Assembly (NCBI GenBank): GCA_937864295.1
Contig: CALMJA010000025.1
Span: 22,944-86,943, forward strand
From: an uncultured Candidatus Altimarinota bacterium
GTDB lineage: Bacteria > Patescibacteriota > Gracilibacteria > BD1-5 > UBA6164
Length of the DNA: 64,000 nucleotides
Direction of reading: 5' to 3'
Position numbers and translations under genes: made by a program. Positions within the stretch are counted from its first letter, which is position 1. The number at the start of each line of letters is the position of its first letter. This document shows positions 44,414 to 56,020 of the stretch, piece after piece. A model generated the notes under the pieces. The model was not told the origin of the DNA. It was given only the letters and a program-made list of their open reading frames with translations, and searched no databases.

Positions 44414-44995
44414 ATGGAGAATTTTTTAAACAAAATAGTAGATTGAAATAAATTTGAATTACTTATTGATAAAAACATTTTTGATAAAGATATAGTTTTA
44501 AAAGCAGCATATAATTTTTTAGATAAATGATTTTTCTTTTTCAAGTTAGATTCTAATTGAAATATAATTTTAGTTTTTACTAAAAGAGAAGAAATTAAAG
44601 AAAAATCTGAAGAAATTATTGCTAATTTTAGTGATGAGTTAATTGCAGTTTATTTGAGAGATAAATTAGAAAAAGAAAATAAGACTATAAGAGAAGCTAT
44701 AGTAAATAAAGCTATAAATTGACCATTAGATATGAACAATTTTATAACTCTTGATACTACTAATTTAAATATTAATCAAGAAAAAAATCAAATTGATTTC
44801 GATAAAGATATAGATGATATTTTAAAAGAAATAGAGAATGATCCTGACTTAAAAATAGATGAGGAAGAAATAGAAAAAATATTAAGAGAAATAGAAGAAG
44901 AAAGTAAATTATTTGAAATTGAAAATAAAAAACCTAAAATAAATTTAGATACTAATGCTTTAAAAAATGTCAAAAAAAACTTTCAAGATAGATAA
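44414..44995 (+). CDS. hxsD: HxsD-like protein of the His-Xaa-Ser system
   Basis: 193 residues. The first 100 match the HxsD pattern: LLIDKNIFDKDIVLKAAYNF, a beta-strand pair, then ELIAVYLRDKLEKENKTIRE (family LLNDYxLRE motif). The rest is a very acidic coiled coil (EEIEKILREIEEESKL) not usual in HxsD. HxsD accompanies the radical SAM maturases HxsB/HxsC and is thought to take part in precursor recognition or assembly. The end overlaps the next gene by 29 bases. Confidence 0.8.
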
Positions 44996-45158
44996 TAGTA
45001 TTTACAAAAGTAATATTATATTAAAAGCCATAGAAGATTTTAAGGATTATTATATTATATCTTTTGAAAATAATGAAATAATAATAGACTGATATGATAA
45101 TATAGATGAAATTTTTAATGAGTTTATGAATTATGTTATTTGATTAATTAATGAGTAA
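44967..45158 (+). CDS. Second, short HxsD-like protein
   Basis: 63 residues. The start KIDNSIYKSNIILKAIEDFK mirrors the N-terminus of the gene before (IYDK-like, LKA-x-x-x-F) and the rest covers the beta-strand part (YYIISFENNEIIIDGYDN) without the LRE tail. It overlaps the preceding gene by 29 bases and lies five bases before hxsB. A split or duplicated HxsD is the simplest view. Confidence 0.65.
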
Positions 45159-45163
45159 AAATT

Positions 45164-46615
45164 ATGTTAAATGTAGAAAAAATAAAAAAAATAAATACTG
45201 AAAAAATATGATTTTTTAGATTTAAAAAATTAGATAAATATACTTATTTAATAACAAATGACGCTTGAAAATTTGAATATTTATCTAATCATGAATTTGA
45301 TAAATATATTTCATGACAAAATTTAAGAGATTTAATTAATTATCATGATTTGGTAAAAAAATGATTTATTAAAGATGAAAGCTATATAGAAAAAATGTCT
45401 TGAAGTGTATCTTTAAAAAATCATTTTGTGTGACTTTGACCAACATTACATATGATAGTAACTACTCTTAGATGTAACCATAAATGTAAATATTGTCACG
45501 CAGCTGTTGCCCCTATGTCAGCAAAAGAATTTGATATGACTATAGAAACTGCAAAAGAAGTTGTTGATACTATATTTTTTACTAATTCATCTTTTTTGAC
45601 AATAGAGTTTCAATGATGAGAATCTTTAGTTAACTATGATGTTGTCAAATTTATAGTTGATTATGCTAGAGAAAGAGCTTTTCATCTTAAAAAAAATTTA
45701 TCTTTTGTTATTGTTTCTAATTTAACTCTTATGACAGAAGATAAATTAAAATGGCTTCTAGATAATTGAGTTGATATTTGTACTAGTTTAGATTGAGATA
45801 AATTAACTCATAATAGTAATAGAACTTGATTTGATTGAGATAGTTTTGATTCTGTTACTTATTGGATGAAAAGAGTAGATGAGGAAAAACAAAAGAGAAA
45901 TATGTGAAAAATAGGTGCATTATTAACTGTTACCAAAGAGACTTTACCAAAATATAAGGAAATAATAGATACATATATTGATTTATGATTGAGTGGTATA
46001 TTTTTGAGATGGCTTAATCCTTATTGATTTGCTGCTTCACTAAAACAAGAAATATCTTATAATAAAGAAGATTGGATTGAATTTTATAAAAAATCTCTTG
46101 ATTATATAATAGAAATAAACAAATCTTGAAAATTCTTTAAAGAAAATATAACATCTGTTTATCTTAAAAAAATATTTAATCCTATTGATCCTGCTTTTAT
46201 GGATATAAGAAGTCCAAGTTGAATAGCTATTGGAGGAGTTGCTTATAATTATGATGGTAAAATTTATGCTAGTGATGAATCAAGGATGCTTTGAAGAATG
46301 TGAGATGATACATTTCTTATGACTAATCTTACTTGATCTTGAGAACAAAATTATAAAAATATGATGAATAGTGATATATCTAAAGTTGCTATTCAATCTA
46401 GTACATTAGATTGATTACCTTGATTTAATGAACATGTTTATAAACCTTATATATGAGTAGATATAATACATAATTATAAAATTACATGAAATTTTTATAA
46501 TCCAATTTTAAAGGATGATAAAGCTCAAATGCAGATAGCAATTCTTGATATTATTTTTGATAAACTTAGAAATGAAGAGGATAAGGCAATTTTGATGAGC
46601 TGGATAAAAGATTAA
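45164..46615 (+). CDS. hxsB: HxsB, radical SAM maturase of the His-Xaa-Ser system
   Basis: 483 residues. The radical SAM cluster motif is CNHKCKYCHAAV at residues 104-115, followed by FQGGES. An N-terminal region precedes it, as in HxsB. The C-terminal block STLDGLPGFNEHVYKPYIGV matches the HxsB end (cysteine-rich PGC...YKPYCG in the family), but all expected cysteines there are replaced (T, F, H, I). It should install a modification on HxsA, 23 bases downstream. The auxiliary Fe-S site appears lost. Confidence 0.88.
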
Positions 46616-46638
46616 TTTATTTAACTATATTTGTTTCT

Positions 46639-47166
46639 ATGAAAGAAAATAAAAAGAAAATTTTTCCTAAACTTAATAAAAAGATAACATCTTTTTTGAC
46701 TGATGAGAGTGGTAAAATTACTAAAAAGGATGCTTTAGGGTTGAGTGCTTGAGCTATTATTCTAACTTGATTAGAAGATGTATCAGCTGTACACGCTAAT
46801 TCTTGACACGCTAGTTGATGACATTGTAGTTCTGTTTGACCTCTTTGAGGTCATGTTAATTATGCTCCAAGTCATTCAAATTATGCTAGTCATGATAATA
46901 ATGCTTGATGATGACATAGTAGTGTAGATCCTTGACATTATAATTGAGAATGTATTTATCCTAATTGACATTCTAATTGAACATTAACTAGCCATACTAG
47001 TTGAATAGTTAATTGACATTATAGTTGAACTCCTAATTGATGAACTATAAATGATTCTAAATTAGGTAGTTGGCATACTAATGTTGATCCAGCACATGCA
47101 AGTCATGGTTCACACGGTTCACACGGTTCACACGGTTCACACGGTTCACATTGAAGTAGATGGTAA
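46639..47166 (+). CDS. hxsA: HxsA, His-Xaa-Ser repeat precursor protein
   Basis: 175 residues. The N-terminal leader-like part is basic (MKENKKKIFPKLNKKITSFL, then TDESGKITKKDALGLSAGAI). After about residue 52 it is rich in His, Gly, Ser and Asn with His-x-Ser triplets HAS, HCS, HSS, HTS, HYS and HAS. It ends with six HGS triplets (47104-47157) and RW. Most glycines before the tandem are TGA. The family is the substrate of HxsB/HxsC. No HxsC by name is found; the next radical SAM gene may take that role. Confidence 0.85.
47104..47157 (+). repeat. Six tandem 9-bp units encoding His-Gly-Ser
   Basis: Units CAC/CAT-GGT-TCA. The first five use GGT for Gly and the sixth is CAT-TGA-AGT, using the recoded codon. 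The near-identical units suggest slippage expansion. Confidence 0.9.
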
Positions 47167-47180
47167 TATAAATTATTTTT

Positions 47181-48065
47181 ATGTCTTGATTAAATTGAAT
47201 AGAGATCTTTCTTTGATATCCTTGTAATCAAAAATGTAGTTTTTGTTTTCAAAAAGACTTAAGATATAAAGAACCTAAATTTTTAGATTATGATAAAGTT
47301 ATATCTATAATTGATTCTTGAATATCTGAGTGAAAAAATTCTATAATATTTTCATGATGAGAGTCAACTATGGATAAAAATATTCTAAAATATGTATCTT
47401 ATAGTAAATTATTGTGATTTAAAGATATAAGGATTCATACTAATTGATTATTATTTTCTGATAATAATAAGTTATTAGAATATTACAATAATTGAATTAC
47501 ATGAATTATTATATCAGTTCATTGATATTCAAAAATTCATGATTATTTAGTATGATTGGATTGAGCTTTTGAAAAATTGAAATTATCATTTTCTAATATA
47601 TCCGAATTAATAAAAACGGATAGGAACTTTGTACTAGATACCAATACTGTTTTAACTAGATATAATTACAATAGTATACATATATTATTTAAATTTTTAT
47701 CATATTTTCCCATTACTAGGAGCCAAGTAGTTCAGTTATATTCATTATATCTTTTTACTGATGAAGAGAAAAAAAAATTGTATATTCCTTATGATAAATT
47801 TAAGCCATTTATAGAAAAAATTATTCTTAATAATAAAAATGTTACTTTTGAAAATTTCCCATTATGTAAAGTTGATAGTAAATATTGGGATTATATTATT
47901 AAAAGACAAAAATACGATAATAATGCATATTGAAATATGTGAGAATGATTTGAAGAATCTGATTGCAAATATTTAGAAACTTGTCATGGTTGTAATCATA
48001 AAAATGATTGTACATGAATTCCAAAAGATTATTTAAGTATTTTTAATGATACGTTTAAAATTTAA
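47181..48065 (+). CDS. Radical SAM protein next to hxsA
   Basis: 294 residues. CNQKCSFCFQ at C15, C19 and C22, then IIFSGGEST. The C-terminus has FPLCKV and a cluster C-x5-C-x2-C-x5-C ending TGIPKDYLSIF, a layout seen in radical SAM enzymes with an auxiliary Fe-S site. It starts 14 bases after hxsA and so probably also works on HxsA. It does not have the HxsC sequence pattern that I know, so I leave it unnamed. Confidence 0.82.
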
Positions 48066-48075
48066 ATTTTAAAAT

Positions 48076-48801
48076 ATGAAAAATTTATTAATAATTATAT
48101 CTCTTGTATTTCTTTTATCTTCATGTTTTAACAATAAAGAAGATAAAAAATCAGATATTGTAGATAATGTTATTTATAGTTGAGACACTTTACCTTTGAA
48201 TGATAATTCTTCCTCTTCTTGAACTATTAACATATATTGAGAAAAAATTAGAAGCGATTTCAAGCTAGATGGAGATTTATTATGATTTCAAATGCTTATT
48301 GATAAAGATATTTGAGACGATGAAATTTATTATTATATTAATAGAGCTTATTTATTTTGAGATAAGGTTGATAATGATGATATAAATAAATTAATATCTT
48401 GTTTAGATTGAAATATATCTTCAGAATTATTATCTACTTTATTCAAAGAAATTTGTATTTGAGAAAATAAATATATAAAAGATGAAAATTCTAATAATTT
48501 TTCTATAAAAGATAGTTTATTAAAACTTAAAGAAGCTAAAAACAATAAAGACTTTAGTTGTAACTATTTTCTTGAAAAAGACTTATATGATTACCCTAAA
48601 GATGATAATCATTTTATTACTAGAGATTATTATTTTATTTGTAATAAAATTAAGAACTTAAATACTTATGATTTAAGAAAGGAACTTTTTTATTATGTAA
48701 AGGCTTTGGAAATAAACCAATGTGATTCTTTGAAAGATAAAAATCTTATAAATCTTTGTTTATATGAAAAAACAATTAATAATCCAAAATTTAAAAAATA
48801 A
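48076..48801 (+). CDS. Lipoprotein, unknown
   Basis: 241 residues. Signal peptide and lipobox LIIISLVFLLSSCFNN (Cys near residue 17). A Ser/Asn/Asp linker is followed by a helical domain with several cysteines (ISCLDG, EICIGE, FSCNYF, YFICNK, NQCDS). No family recognised. It overlaps the next gene by 38 bases. It could be the surface receptor or immunity-type partner of the cluster, which is only a guess. Confidence 0.65.
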
Positions 48802-50146
48802 ATCTAATATAGATTATTATTATTATCATAATTTCTGAAATAATATATTAAATTTAGATTTTAATATAAATAATTTCACTATTAATTATATAGTTTATAT
48901 AGTTAATAGTGATTTTTCGTGATTTACAAAGTTTTATGAAAAAATAAAAAATAACTTTATAACTGATGTTTTTGTTGAGAGAATTACTTTTAATAAAATA
49001 GAAAAACAATTGTTTTTTTCTATGATTTTTAATAAATTATTTTGGTTAAAATTAAATAATATTTATTTTGATAAAAATGATTATTTAGGATTGATAAATT
49101 TTCTAAATTTAAATAAGTTAGATATAAATAGGATATTTTTAGAAAATATGTCTATACAAGACGATTTATTATATCTTTTCAATAATTTAAATTGATTTAA
49201 TAATTTATCTTTTATTAATTTAGATAATAATTTAATTACTCATAATGGTATTAATAATTTAGTTTTATTTTTAACACTAAATTATATTGATTTAGAATAT
49301 TTAAGTTTAGTGTGAAATAAAATATCGGATTTGAATATTTTAAATCAATATTTAATTAATTCAAAAAATATTAGAATTTTAGATTTATCTGGAAATAATA
49401 TTTTAAATATAAAGTTGATTATAGATTTCCTTTATAAATCTAAATCCATTAAAGAACTTTATCTAAAAAATATATTTCTTTCTAATCATTTATTAGATGA
49501 ATTGTTATTATTTTTTTCTAAAAATAATAACTTAGATTTTTTTAGATTTAGTATAACAAAAGAACAATTTTTTTATAAGGAAAAATTTAATTCTTTAGAT
49601 ACAAATACTTATTTTGATATAGACTTAGTAAGTAATAATAAAATTTACTCTACTATTTATTTTAAAGTTTTGAATTGAAAAAAAATAGATAATTTAGACA
49701 ATGATTATTTTTATACTTTGCTATCTGATAATTTAGACAACGATTTTGAATATATAATTAAGGAAAAATCATTATATTTGAGTAGTTGAATTAATTTGTT
49801 TCTTTTTGATTTTAACGATTATAATAAAATAGATTTTTTACTTACAAATTATAGTTTTAATTATATTTATCTAGAAAATTATAAAATATCTGATAATGAT
49901 TTTATATTTTTTATAAATACTATTTTAAAAAATAGCAATAAAAAATATAAAATAAATTTTGTTTCAATAGAATTAAATTATTTTCAATTGGAGTATTTGA
50001 TAAATAGTTTTCCTAAAAACATATTTTATATAGAATTAAATCTAAACAAAATAGTTAAGAATAGAGAATTATATATAATACAAATGCTTAAAAATAAATC
50101 TTTCATATTTGAAAATATGGAGTTATATTCAAAAATTTTTAGATAA
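48764..50146 (+). CDS. Leucine-rich-repeat protein
   Basis: 460 residues, very rich in Asn, Leu, Ile and Phe. Repeats of the type LEYLSLVGNKISDLNIL, IRILDLSGNNILNIKLI and SIKELYLKNIFLS mark an LRR solenoid of the ribonuclease-inhibitor kind between residues 140 and 250. The frame starts inside the end of the lipoprotein gene (ATG 48764; a later ATG is possible). The first 100 residues and the last 150 are diverged. LRR proteins bind other proteins, so this may bind a precursor or target cell. Confidence 0.65.
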
Positions 50147-50147
50147 T

Positions 50148-51482
50148 ATGGAATCATTTTTAAATAAATCAGAAAAATTACTTTTAAATTTTTTAAAGGA
50201 GCCTTGAGCTTTTAGTTTTTTTCCTTCTTCATTTTTTTGGAATAGGGATTTTATAGATTTAGAAAAAAAATATATAGATTTTTTTTCTTCAGATTTATAT
50301 TTAAAAAAAGATAAAAATACTAAAAATAATCTCTACATTCATATTCCATTTTGTAGCAAAATTTGTAATTATTGTAACTGCTTTAAATATAAAGTTAATT
50401 CTAGAATTGAAATAAAAAAATATTTACGTTACCTAGAAAAAGAATCCGATATTTTGTTTAGGTTTAATTCTTATAGAAAAATAAATATTGATTGAATTTT
50501 TGTATGATGATGAACACCAAATATATTAAATTTAGATGATTTTGAATTTTTATATAAAATAATAAATAAATATTTTTTTATTGATAAAATAGAGGATTTT
50601 ATATTGGATTGACATCCAAATTATTATAATAAGAAAAAGTTAGACTTATTTAAAAATCTTTGAGTCACTAGAATCACATTTGCTATACAAACTTTTGATA
50701 AAAATATACTTATAAAAAATAATAGGGATTTTTATGACATAGATTTGGTTATTGAAAATTTATCTTATGCTAAAAAATTGGGAATCAAAGTTAATATTGA
50801 TTTATTAATTTGATTAAAATGACAGACTATAGATAGTTTTTTAAATGATATGTCTATTTTAAGTAATTTGCAGTATGATAATTTATCAATTCATTATTTT
50901 ATGAATAGCAATAATATATCATACAAAATTGCTTCAAATTATAATGATTTGATTATTTTTGTTAAGAAATACTTTAAAGAAAATAAATTTTTTTCAAACA
51001 GTAGTAACAAGTTTGAAGACAATTTTGCATCAACTAAAAATACTACTTTATCTTTATGAGCATCTAGTATAACTAATATTTATTCTAAAGTAATTTATTC
51101 TAAACCTGATATTTGAGATTATTATATCTTTTTAGATAATTTAAATCTTCCTTATTATAAATGACTTTCTTTATCCAAAAGAGATGAAATGATTAAATTT
51201 ATTTATTTAAATATATTGTATTGAATTAATATAAGTCATTTTTTAAATTTATACGAAGTTGATATATTTAAGGAATTTTATAATGAATTTAAGTTCCTAA
51301 ATAGTAACGATATTATCTTTATAGATAATAATATAATATATTCTAAAAAAAATGATTTAGAAACTCTTATTTATTTTAATATTTTTTTTATAGAAAAGTT
51401 TAGTTTTTTTGATTTAAATAATTATAATAAATCTGAATTAGATACATTTTTTTTATCTAACTGAGAATTAATTGATAAATAA
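50148..51482 (+). CDS. HemN/HemW-like radical SAM protein (copy 1)
   Basis: 444 residues. YIHIPFCSKICNYCNCF has the HemN-type CxxxCxxCxC at C69, C73, C76, C78, then IFVGGGTPNIL and VTRITFAIQTF, and DLLIGLKGQT. It resembles coproporphyrinogen oxidase-like enzymes and radical SAM methyl- or cyclopropanation enzymes of that class. No heme pathway gene is nearby. It starts one base after the LRR stop. A frameshifted paralog is at 56907. Confidence 0.85.
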
Positions 51483-51486
51483 TACT

Positions 51487-51858
51487 ATGGAAAAACACAA
51501 TATAGGGAAGCATTTTATATTAGATATTAATAATGTATGATTTAATAAATTCTATAAATTTGATGAAAAATATATAGAAGATTTTATTGTTGAATTGATA
51601 TCAAAAAATTGATTAAATGTTTTGTCTTCTAACTTTCATTTTTTTTGAAATATCAAATCATTTACTTGAGTAGTTTTACTTTCAGAGTCACACTTTAGTA
51701 TTCATACATGGCCTGAGTTTTCTTATGTTTCTATGGATTTATTTTCTTGTAATTTAAGTAAAGATTTAAGTACTAATATAGAAATTATATTAAAAGAATT
51801 ACTTTCAGAATTTTTTGATGGTGATATTTTAGTCGATAAAAAAATAATTAATCGTTAA
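51487..51858 (+). CDS. speD: S-adenosylmethionine decarboxylase family protein (SpeD)
   Basis: 123 residues, the size of bacterial class 1b SpeD. The self-cleavage site is visible in LLSESHFSIHTWPE (cleavage expected between Glu67 and Ser68 to give the pyruvoyl group), with the His and Cys (LFSCN, C88) of the active site. It would make decarboxylated SAM for aminopropyl transfer. No SpeE is nearby. Family members in some bacteria use ornithine or arginine instead. Strong family match, less sure of substrate. Confidence 0.92.
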
Positions 51859-51868
51859 TAATAATAAC

Positions 51869-52546
51869 ATGCTTGATCTACATAAAATGCTTTGATTTGA
51901 TGAAGTTTATGATGAATCTTTTAAAAACATTTTTCCTATATTTAAAAAGCTTTGAATAAAGAATAATCATACAATTGCTTCTGAAAGTTGATATTTTGTA
52001 AAATTATTAAATGATGCTTGAATAAAATCTAGCTGATCTGATATATTTTCCTGAATAGTAAATTTATCAAAATATAGATATCCTGAAATAGAATTTACAG
52101 TAAAAGATATGAGAAATTTTACTTTAGAGCCTAAGGTTGAATTAATTTCTTGTGTTGATTGATGTATTAATCATGTTTTTTCACTAGAAGAAGTTTGAGA
52201 AGTTTTTGATAGTGTTTATAGAAATTTAGAAGAAAAATGATTTTTTTATTTAGAATTTTGGACTGAAGAAGAAGTCTCTGAAAGTAATAAATTATCAACT
52301 AATAAAATTTTTAATATTGATTGATATAATATAACTCAGGTTGAAAGAAGACTATGAAATAATATTCATAATATGACTACTAAAGTTGAAAAAGATGGTG
52401 AAATTATAGACATTTTAAATGCTTATCATACATCTTTTAATTTTGAGAGTGTTATATCTCTTTTATATAAATCTTGATTCAAAACCCATATTGAATTATC
52501 TTTTAGCACAAACTATTCTAAAAAAATATTAGCTTTTAAGTATTAA
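51869..52546 (+). CDS. Methyltransferase-fold protein
   Basis: 225 residues. The layout is that of a class I SAM methyltransferase: SESGYFVKLLNDAGIKSSGS at motif I, FTVKDMRNFTLEPKVELISC at motif III, then HVFSLEEVGEVFDSVYRNLE. The typical DxGxGxG is replaced by ASESGYF, so SAM binding may be altered. It follows SpeD by ten bases. It could be a methyl- or aminopropyltransferase; the last share this fold. Confidence 0.6.
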
Positions 52547-52549
52547 TTT

Positions 52550-53491
52550 ATGTATTTATTTAATTATGCTAGGTCAGGTGAATTATATAGTGATAAACCA
52601 CATGTTTCTATAAAAATATGAAGTTGATGCCAAGCTTGATGTGATTGTGATTTTTCATATAAAAAGATTAAAAATATTGTTTTATATAAAAAAGATTCTA
52701 TTATAAGAAATGTTGATTATATTTCAGATAATTTTTCTTTGGATTTTGAAATATTTTTAGTATGATTAAATTTGTTAAAGTATGATGAAATAGAAGAAAT
52801 TTTAGATTATATTATTAAAAAATGAAGAAAATTTAAATTACAAATTCCTCATAATATGGATAAAGAGGATTATTCTACTTTATCATTTTTGTATAAAAAA
52901 TATGGCAGCTTTGATTGTTCTGTTCCCAAAACTATAGATACTTATATAGATCTTTCAAATTTGATATCTTATATAAATGATTTTAAAAAAATTAATATAT
53001 CTTGAAAAATATATTTTGATATTTTTTTAGACATAAATAAGTATACAAAAATAATAGAAACCATAATATCAAAACTTTCTACAAATAAAAGTAATAATAT
53101 ATATAATTGTATTATATGAAAATATTTTGATTTAAAATTTCATGATTTATCTTGGAAAATAGATAATGAAAATAAAATTATATCAAATTTACAAAGGGAT
53201 AATTGTTTGATGAAAGATTATTTTTATTTGGATAATTCAAAAATATTTTTATATGACCATATAGAGGTATGACCAAATTGAGCTTTTACATTCCATGACA
53301 ACTTATGTTACTTATGACATTTTGAGATAAGTAATATATCTTTTAATAATTTTGAAATAATATCACATTTTGATAAATACAAAGATTATTTAAATAATAT
53401 AACTAAATGTTGAAATTTAAATAATCAATGCTATAAATGTATAAAAAATCAATATAATTATAATAAATCTAACTCTGAATATGTCTATTAA
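52550..53491 (+). CDS. Radical SAM-like protein with shifted cysteine motif
   Basis: 313 residues. SIKIGSGCQAGCDCDF has C27, C31 and C33 (CX3CX1C) in place of the CX3CX2C of its paralog at 59122 (C21, C25, C28). The C-terminal half has GPNGAFTFHDNLCYLGHFEI and ends with C-x5-C-x2-C (QCYKCIKN), resembling a twitch/SPASM site shared with the paralog. The changed motif could bind the 4Fe-4S cluster poorly or not at all, so it may be a substrate-binding partner. Overlaps the next gene by 11 bases. Confidence 0.6.
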
Positions 53492-54227
53492 AAAAGTTTT
53501 AGTTTTTGGCTTATGAAAACAATGACAAAAATATATCAATTTTTTTAAAAAAAATTGATATATTGTTAATTGAGTTTGTGTTACTGAAAAAACTAAAATA
53601 AATATAATTAAAAATTTTTCTATAGAAGTTTTATTGGAATCAGAGTTATTAGATTATTCATCATTTGACTTAATAGTTTTTGCTTTACCTCCTATAATTC
53701 AGTGAAAAAAAGCATTAGAAATTTTATCTAAATGATACACAAATAAAGTAATAATTGAAATCCCAGTTTCCTTTGAAAATAGTGAGATAAAAGATTTATT
53801 AAAATATAAAAATGTATATTTCTTTTTAGAGGAATATTTTACTTTGCTCTCTGAATTTATAAGAAAAATAGATATTAGATTAATAGAAGAGATTAATATC
53901 TCAATTTTTACTAATAAATCAGACTATGATAATTTAGAAGCTAGAAAAGTAACTTTTTTACATATAAATAGTAATTTTTTATGATTAAAAATTAAAAAAG
54001 AACTTTTTAATTATGAAATAAATTTTCATGACTTAGAAGATATTTTTTACGAAGTTTCATTTTATTATAAGTGAAATAAAATTTTTTATAAATTTTCTCA
54101 AGAAAAATATTTAGAAATATGAGAAAAAAAAATAAATGATGATTTTAATTTTGATAAAGTTTTGAGTAATATTATAAGGTCTAAAAGTAATTTATTTACT
54201 TCAAATTTTTATTTATATAATATTTAA
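53481..54227 (+). CDS. Gfo/Idh-type Rossmann-fold protein
   Basis: 248 residues. The N-terminal NAD(P) fold is VLVFGLGKQGQKYINFFKKN, followed by FDLIVFALPPIIQGKKALEI and KVIIEIPVSF, the typical Gfo/Idh/MocA pattern (E-x-P near the active site). Only the N-terminal half is convincing; the C-terminal part is short and diverged. Oxidoreductase on a sugar-like or thiazoline-type substrate is a possibility. It overlaps the gene before. Confidence 0.65.
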
Positions 54228-54238
54228 TTTATATTAAA

Positions 54239-56020
54239 ATGGATAAACTATATATTTCTACAAATTTTTTATCTAGTAATCATAATTATAGTATAGCTTA
54301 TATATATAATAATGAGATTTTTTGTATAGAATTAGAAAGAATAAATAGAATTAAGGATTATCCTTCATTGCCTTGAAAAAATACATTATTGGACTTAGAA
54401 TTATTTGATTTATTAGATAAAGAAACTTTAGATTTAAGAGTTAAAAAACTGTGAAATTATTTATGAAAATTATTATATTATAGTATCTTAAAAAATGGAA
54501 TTGATTTATCTTTAATAAATCAGATATATATACTTAATTTACCAATTAATGTTGATATATCATGGTTAAAATGAGAAATTTTTAATTATAAATATAATTA
54601 TCATCATTTATTTCATGCTTTTAGTGCTTTTTATTCATCTTGATTTGATTCTTCTTTGATTCTATGTATGGATCATGATTGATATGATGAATATTTATGA
54701 TGAAAAGATATTATGCATTCATTATGGTATTTTGATAAAGATAAATTTGATTGTTTATCTTTTCAAGAGTTTTCCCCAATTAATTGATATGCTTGAATAT
54801 GAGTTATATATGAAATTTCCTCTAAAATTTGTTGATTATCAGAATGAACTTTTATGTGACTATCATCTTTTTGATTTGATATATGGCCAGATTTAAAAAT
54901 TTTTGATTTAAATAGTGATTGAGTTTTAATAAACACTGAAATTCTATGAAAAAAAAGTTTTTTAGATTATTATGATATCCATGAAAATATAAAAAAGTGA
55001 CTTTTAAACAAATTTTGAATCAAAGAAACTGATAAATTTATTTGAATAGAAAAAAGTTTATATTCTAACTTTGCATTTAAAATACAGAAGGAAACAGAAG
55101 CTGCAATTTTTCATTTGGCTAAAATATGATTTTCTCTAACTTGAAATATTAATATATCTATTGCTTGATGAATATGATTGAATATACCTTCAAACTCTAA
55201 AATAATATCAGAACTAAATTATAAAAATATTTTTGTACAACCTGCTTGTCACGACTCTTGACTGTCTCTATGATGACTTTATTATTTGTATTATAAAATT
55301 TTATGAAACAGTAATATTATAAATTTTAAAAGTTGATGACTTTGATTTTTATATTCAGATGAAGAAATACTTTCTGAATTAATCAAATTTAGTGAATTAT
55401 CTTTTGAATTAATTTGAGATAAAAAATATCAATTTGCTGCTGAATTGTTGAGTAAATGATTTATAATATGATGGTTTCAATGAAAATCAGAATTTTGACC
55501 TAGAGCATTGTGATTTAGAAGTATATTTTCATGAGCATTTTCTTTGGATTTAAAAAATAAGTTAAATGATATAAAATGAAGAGAAAGGTATAGACCTTTA
55601 GCTCCTATTTTGTTGGAAGAAGATATAGATAATTATTTTATAAATTGAAAGATTAGTCCATTTATGACAATGTCTTTTAAGATTAAAGAAGATAAAATTA
55701 ATAATATAATTTGAGCTACTCATGTTGATTGAACAGCTCGTTATCAAAGTGTTAATATTGATAATAATATTTATGTATTTAAATTATTAAATGAATATAA
55801 GAAAATTACTTGAGAATCATTAATAATAAATACATCATTTAATCAAAACAATGAACCAATTGTTGAAAAACCATTAGATGCTATAAAAATGTTTTTGTCT
55901 ACAGATTTAGATAAATTATTTATTTGAAATTACATGGTTAGCAAGAAAAAAGTAGATTTAAAATACAAATATAATTCAGAAAAATATATATATAATCATA
56001 ATAATTTAATTTCACAATAA
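54239..56020 (+). CDS. O-carbamoyltransferase of the NodU/CmcH/TobZ family
   Basis: 593 residues, typical size. Kae1-like N-domain with NHNYSIAYIY, ERINRIKDY and YHHLFHAFSAFYSSGF (metal-binding HH-x-x-H), then ISIAGGIGLN and the YrdC-like C-domain with GKSEFGPRALGFRSIFSG, YRPLAPILLEE and LIINTSFNQNNEP. These enzymes transfer a carbamoyl from carbamoyl phosphate via carbamoyl-AMP to hydroxyls of antibiotics or Nod factors. It strongly suggests a decorated secondary metabolite. Confidence 0.92.

Noticed and set aside
46860..47160. CRISPR-like or VNTR array
   Set aside because: Short 9-bp tandem units encode HGS in frame with HxsA; no spacers.
47181..48065. Naming it HxsC
   Set aside because: Does not show the HxsC sequence pattern I know; only its location supports it.
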